From positions 1 through 17,586 of the forward strand of contig JAAYMG010000160.1 of NCBI GenBank assembly GCA_012521525.1: a DNA stretch of 17,586 nt, given 5' to 3'. Shown here piece by piece: positions 14,578 to 17,586 of the stretch (positions are counted from its first letter, which is position 1; each line of letters opens with the position of its first letter). The translations under genes were made by a program, and so were the position numbers. The notes under the pieces are model-generated. The model saw only the letters and a program-made list of their open reading frames with translations, was not told the DNA's origin and ran no database searches. Source of the stretch: Clostridiales bacterium. Lineage in GTDB: Bacteria; Bacillota; Clostridia; Oscillospirales; JAAYOS01.

Positions 14578-15659
14578 TGCCTTTCAGCTTCGAATTTGTC
14601 CATGTAGGCGACCAGCTTTTCGACTCCCTCGAGCGGCATCGCGTTGTAGATGGATGCCCTCATGCCTCCGACGGCACGATGCCCTTTGAGGGATATAAGG
14701 CCTTCCTTCTTTGCGCCGTCGACAAACTGCTTGTCTAGTTCCTCATCGCCGGTCGTAAAGGTGACGTTCATCATGGAACGGTAAGGCTTTTCGATGCCCG
14801 TCCTGAAGAGCTTGCTTTGGTCAAGCTTTTCGTACAGGATCGAGGCCTTTGCGCGGTTGATCTTCTCCATCTCCGACAGGCCGCCGATCTCTTCGATCCA
14901 GTCAAGGACCAGCCCAAGAATATATATACTGTATGTAGGCGGCGTGTTATACATCGATTTGCTCTTTATCATTTCAGGGTAACTCAGGAGGACCGGAGTG
15001 CCTTCGGGCGGACAAAACGGCAGGTCGTTTCGGACAATGACGACTGTCAGTCCGGCCGGACCCATATTTTTCTGGGCACCCGCGTAGATCAAACCGAATC
15101 TGGAGACGTCCACCGGTTCGGACAGGATGCAGGAAGACATGTCGCAGACCAGCGGTGCGCCGGTTTCGGGTATGTAGTCCCACTTTGAACCGTAGACGGT
15201 GTTATTCATACAGAAGTGGAAGTAAGAGGCGTTCGGATCCGGCTTCAGCTCGGTCTGCCTTGGAATGTATGAGAAATTTTTATCCCTGGAGCTTGCGGCT
15301 ATGTTTACCCTGCCGAACTTGGCGGCTTCCTCGGCAGCCTTCTTCGAGAAGTTTCCGGTCACCGCATAGTCCGCGCATCCGGTTTTGCCTATCAAATTCA
15401 TCGCAGTCATGGAGAATTGCATCGTTGCGCCGCCCTGGAGGAACAGGACGCTGTAATCGTCCGGAATACCCATTACCCGGCGGAGCTTTTCCTCGACGGA
15501 GACAATAATAGCATCGTATTCTTTAGATCGATGGCTCATTTCCATAACCGAGCATCCTGTGCCGCCGTAGTTCAGCATTTCTGAAGCGGCTCTTTCCAGG
15601 ACCTTTTCTGGAAGCATTGCCGGACCTGCCGAAAAATTATAAACCCTGTTGTGTCCCAT
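14574..15659 (-). CDS. serC: phosphoserine aminotransferase
   Basis: This PLP enzyme converts 3-phosphohydroxypyruvate and glutamate to O-phosphoserine and 2-oxoglutarate, the second serine step. The 361-residue protein begins MGHNRVYNFSAGPAMLP, has EMSHRSKEY and FLQGGATMQF in the N-terminal part, and the PLP lysine K197 in YAGAQKNMGPAG. Near the end is the KGHRAVGGMRASIYNAMP signature. The start at 15659 is chosen for AAGAGGT (15673-15667) with 8-nt spacing; an in-frame start at 15686 would add nine residues without a good site. It is first in a two-gene operon with serA. No serB phosphatase is in the window. Confidence 0.97.
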   Translation of the reverse strand: MGHNRVYNFSAGPAMLPEKVLERAASEMLNYGGTGCSVMEMSHRSKEYDAIIVSVEEKLRRVMGIPDDYSVLFLQGGATMQFSMTAMNLIGKTGCADYAVTGNFSKKAAEEAAKFGRVNIAASSRDKNFSYIPRQTELKPDPNASYFHFCMNNTVYGSKWDYIPETGAPLVCDMSSCILSEPVDVSRFGLIYAGAQKNMGPAGLTVVIVRNDLPFCPPEGTPVLLSYPEMIKSKSMYNTPPTYSIYILGLVLDWIEEIGGLSEMEKINRAKASILYEKLDQSKLFRTGIEKPYRSMMNVTFTTGDEELDKQFVDGAKKEGLISLKGHRAVGGMRASIYNAMPLEGVEKLVAYMDKFEAERQ

Positions 15660-15698
15660 CGTCGATGACCTCTTTTCATATCGCATTTTTCACGGTAC

Positions 15699-15717
15699 CG
15701 ATTTTCAGCGAAAATCG
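15699..15717. promoter_or_regulatory. stem-loop in the serC leader
   Basis: CGATTTTC (15699-15706) and GAAAATCG (15710-15717) are perfect 8-bp arms around a 3-nt loop, about 40 nt upstream of the serC start and within its transcribed leader. It has no T tail. It could be an operator palindrome or an mRNA 5' stabiliser; no T-box features accompany it. Confidence 0.45.
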
Positions 15718-15762
15718 TTAAACTTCTATCACTTTAAATCGATACCAAAGTATTATAGAGGC

Positions 15763-15791
15763 ATTATACATGCGCCGAAGTGAAATGTCAA
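15763..15791 (-). promoter_or_regulatory. consensus sigma-A promoter of serC-serA
   Basis: On the minus strand TTGACA (15791-15786), a 17-bp spacer and TATAAT (15768-15763) match the consensus exactly. A second TATAAT lies just downstream (15757-15752). The predicted leader is about 97 nt. Confidence 0.9.
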
Positions 15792-15817
15792 TTTATTAAC
15801 GATACAATTATTCGGAC

Positions 15818-15846
15818 TTGAAACAGGTGTTTTTTGCATGTATAAT
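15818..15846 (+). promoter_or_regulatory. sigma-A promoter of the DRTGG/hydrogenase-like operon
   Basis: TTGAAA (15818-15823), a 17-bp spacer with TG one base before the -10 (extended -10 TGTATAAT), and TATAAT (15841-15846). It is divergent from the serC promoter; the two -35 elements are 26 bp apart. Confidence 0.87.
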
Positions 15847-15937
15847 CTAACTATGTCCGGAAATTATTCGCATGATAAATACTAAATTATACATCATAAA
15901 CAAAAATTATATAAGTTTTACTGAAACGGAGTTTAAC

Positions 15938-16288
15938 ATGCAGCTCAAAGAAGTAAGGGACATTCTCAATGCAAAAGTGTTGTGCGGGGAACATTTACTG
16001 GACCGCGAAGTATACTCAGCCTGCGGTGCGGACCTGATGAGCGATGTTTTGGCTTTTGTCAAGGAGCAATCGGTCCTCCTGACGGGACTGCTGAACCCGC
16101 AGGTCGTCCGGACGGCGGAAATGATGGATATGCTTTGCATCGTCTTCGTACGCGGTAAGGTGCCTGACCGGAACATCATAGAGCTGGCCAGGGACAGGGA
16201 CATAGTTATGATGTGCACCGACTATAAGATGTACACGGCTTGCGGTAAGCTTTACCAGGCCGGCCTTGTCGGAATGGAGTGCGAATAG
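15938..16288 (+). CDS. DRTGG domain protein
   Basis: This is a small (116-residue) cytoplasmic DRTGG-type domain (PF07085), a fold also found in phosphotransacetylases and CBS proteins; its biochemical role is unsettled. Recognisable stretches are ACGADLMSDVLAFVK at 28-42, VLLTGLLNPQVVRTAEM near 46-62 and IVFVRGKVPDRNIIELA near 68-84. Start ATG 15938 is chosen for GGAG at 15928-15931 (6-nt spacing); an in-frame ATG at 15872 would add an AT-rich, atypical 22-residue extension. It is the first gene after a strong promoter. In Clostridia such genes often precede an anti-sigma-type ATPase and [FeFe]-hydrogenase-like genes, as here, suggesting a regulatory part in hydrogen or redox metabolism. Confidence 0.9.
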   Translation: MQLKEVRDILNAKVLCGEHLLDREVYSACGADLMSDVLAFVKEQSVLLTGLLNPQVVRTAEMMDMLCIVFVRGKVPDRNIIELARDRDIVMMCTDYKMYTACGKLYQAGLVGMECE

Positions 16289-16290
16289 AA

Positions 16291-16713
16291 TTGGATTCAC
16301 TGCATTTGCATTTTGAGCTGGACGGAAGTGATTTCACCGCGGCGGGGGAGGCCTCCAGCGAGGTCAAGCGCGTTTTGCGGCAGCTGGGGTTTGACAGCGA
16401 CGTGATCCGCAGATGCGCCATCTGCATGTACGAGGGTGAGATGAACATCTTCCTGCACGCATCGGGCGGATCGGCAGACGTCTACATAGAACCTTCGGAA
16501 ATCATCCTCGAGCTGATAGACAGCGGCCCGGGTATTCCCGACATAGACCTTGCTATGCAGGAAGGATACTCGACGGCATCCCAGGAGGTCCGCGAACTGG
16601 GCTTCGGAGCGGGCATGGGTTTGCCCAACATGAAGAAATATTCCGATGAAATGATAATAGATTCGGTCGTCGGCGTTGGTACGGCGATTTTCATGAGCAT
16701 TCTTGTCAAATAG
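16291..16713 (+). CDS. anti-sigma-factor-type HATPase (SpoIIAB/RsbW-like)
   Basis: This 140-residue stand-alone GHKL ATPase resembles the anti-sigma/serine kinase group. The N box MYEGEMNIFLHA carries E50 and N52, the G1 box is D77-S-G-P-G81, and the G2 box GFGAGMGLPNMK spans 104-115, all intact. It likely binds ATP and a partner protein, possibly phosphorylating a Ser/Thr. Start is set at TTG 16291, 2 nt after the DRTGG stop, with GGAG (16276-16279) upstream; GTG 16279 is in frame but overlaps that site. Tight packing implies translational coupling with the DRTGG gene. No sigma factor or anti-sigma antagonist is encoded in the window; one may lie downstream. Confidence 0.9.
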   Translation: MDSLHLHFELDGSDFTAAGEASSEVKRVLRQLGFDSDVIRRCAICMYEGEMNIFLHASGGSADVYIEPSEIILELIDSGPGIPDIDLAMQEGYSTASQEVRELGFGAGMGLPNMKKYSDEMIIDSVVGVGTAIFMSILVK

Positions 16714-16858
16714 AGCATTTATGATAAGTTTGCAGCCGGCTTGTTTGATTTACATACCGGCAGTCTCCGGAAACTCCGCGGCATACCGGGTATAGATACC
16801 GTTCGGACAGGAAAGTTACGGCGTATTTTTCAGCGAATCCTTTTAAGGGGTATTATGT
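16714..16858 (+). other. 145-nt gap within the hydrogenase-like operon
   Basis: The gap holds an 11-bp palindrome ATACC-G-GGTAT (16783-16793) and a loose GCCGG/CCGGC stem (16735-16761, 17-nt loop). I see no convincing promoter or terminator, so readthrough from 15818 is the simplest view. Confidence 0.4.
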
Positions 16859-17586
16859 ATGAAGCATTCAGTTACTCTGGACAAGGAAAAGTGTAAAGGT
16901 TGTACGACCTGCATGAAGCACTGCCCGACCGAAGCGATTCGGGTCCGCCGCGGAAGAGCGCGAATCATCAAGGAGCGATGCATCGACTGCGGACAGTGCA
17001 TACGTGTCTGTCCTCATCACGCGAAGAAAGCGGTATGCGATTCCTTCGACAGATTGTCAGAGTATGACTACACCGTGGCATTGCCTGCCCCCTCTTTTTA
17101 CGGGCAGTTCCGCAACCTGGACGACATCAATATCGTGCTGCAGGCGCTCATAGACATCGGTTTTGACGCGGTCTTTGAGGTGTCGCGCGCCGCAGAGCTC
17201 ATTTCCGGCCTGACCCGAAAAAAGTACGATGAACTGAAGTCTGCACGCTCGGGACCTATCATCTCCTCGGCATGTCCCGCCGTTGTCAGGCTTATTTGCA
17301 TGCGCTTTCCCAAACTCATACCGAACCTGCTCAACATGATCGCCCCTGTCGAGCTTGCCGCAATACTTGCCAGGAAGGAAGCCGTCGAAAGGACCGGTTT
17401 GCAGCCGGAACGCATCGGGGTGTTCTTCATTTCCCCGTGCCCGGCAAAGGTCACTGCAGGCAGGCATCCGCTGTTTCTGGATAAAAGGGTGGTAGACGGT
17501 ACGCTTTCGATGGCGGATATTTATAAGCGTGTCCTGGGTCCTATGAAAAAAGTGAAGGATCCCGGTTCGCTGAGCTGTTCCGGCAT
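16859..17586 (+). CDS. ferredoxin/[FeFe]-hydrogenase large-subunit-like protein, sensory type (3' end outside window)
   Basis: The gene is open to the window edge (242 codons seen). Residues 1-60 form a two-cluster ferredoxin domain: C12-xx-C15-xx-C18-xxx-C22-P and C41-xx-C44-xx-C47-xxx-C51-P. From about 72 it matches the [FeFe]-hydrogenase H-cluster domain. The first H-cluster motif reads SS-A138-C139-P, where catalytic enzymes have TSC[CS]PGW: the ligand Cys is kept but the proton-relay Cys is Ala. The second reads S192-P-C194-P-A-K197, keeping the ligand Cys and Lys. The third motif is beyond the window. This resembles putative sensory (group C/HydS-like) hydrogenases. ATG 16859 follows AAGGGG (16845-16850). 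Together with the DRTGG and ATPase genes it suggests a redox- or hydrogen-responsive switch. Confidence 0.9.
   Translation, partial: MKHSVTLDKEKCKGCTTCMKHCPTEAIRVRRGRARIIKERCIDCGQCIRVCPHHAKKAVCDSFDRLSEYDYTVALPAPSFYGQFRNLDDINIVLQALIDIGFDAVFEVSRAAELISGLTRKKYDELKSARSGPIISSACPAVVRLICMRFPKLIPNLLNMIAPVELAAILARKEAVERTGLQPERIGVFFISPCPAKVTAGRHPLFLDKRVVDGTLSMADIYKRVLGPMKKVKDPGSLSCSG

Noticed and set aside
13594..14607. Long plus-strand frame opposite serA
   Set aside because: Antisense shadow of a clear serA gene with intact motifs; no recognisable domain of its own.
15660..15756. T-box or serine riboswitch before serC
   Set aside because: No T-box core sequence or specifier loop is visible; only a short 8-bp hairpin.

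Overview
The window looks like a chromosomal segment of an anaerobic Firmicute of class Clostridia. The evidence is family-level: strong GGAGG-type ribosome binding sites, near-consensus sigma-A promoters with 17-bp spacers, a short clostridial-type SerA, a PiT/DUF47 phosphate pair, and the start of a sensory [FeFe]-hydrogenase-like operon (DRTGG protein, anti-sigma-type ATPase, ferredoxin/hydrogenase-domain protein). Base composition is moderate, with no sign of a prophage, insertion sequence, integrase or CRISPR array. I cannot name the genus.

Layout. Positions 1-361 hold the end of a tRNA array (a partial tRNA, probably Arg, then His, Gln and Lys) closed by a terminator. A 12-helix permease (527-1987) follows, with an unusual purine-rich, internally repeated 3' region (about 2015-2213) that runs into its terminator. 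A promoter at 2420 starts a free-standing alanyl-tRNA editing protein (2485-3675). Next come a phosphate transporter and its DUF47 partner (3808-5529), then an overlapping MNT/HEPN gene pair (5612-6347) of the toxin-antitoxin class.

A consensus promoter overlapped by an inverted repeat drives guaB (6499-7971). GuaB is followed by a possible 28-residue leader ORF overlapping a metallophosphoesterase gene (8072-8668). After a GC-rich hairpin comes a 632-residue cytoplasmic protein that appears to join a ParB-like EGNKR segment to a BMP/PnrA-type ligand-binding domain (8751-10649). A new promoter at 10666 reads into a UDP-ManNAc dehydrogenase (10819-12045) and a membrane-anchored diguanylate cyclase (12103-13266), ending at a symmetrical bidirectional terminator.

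On the minus strand serC and serA (15659 down to 13399) form a translationally coupled serine-biosynthesis operon that converges on that terminator. Its promoter is divergent from the promoter (15818) of the final plus-strand operon, which encodes the DRTGG protein, the HATPase and the ferredoxin/[FeFe]-hydrogenase-like protein. The last gene runs off the window.

The best candidates for undescribed biology are three. One is the ParB-like/BMP fusion downstream of guaB, a possible intracellular nucleoside or nucleotide sensor. The second is the hydrogenase-like protein, whose proton-relay cysteine position appears to be Ala, next to an anti-sigma-type ATPase. The third is the MNT/HEPN pair with non-canonical motif residues. 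All functions are read from motifs by eye; no similarity search was run.
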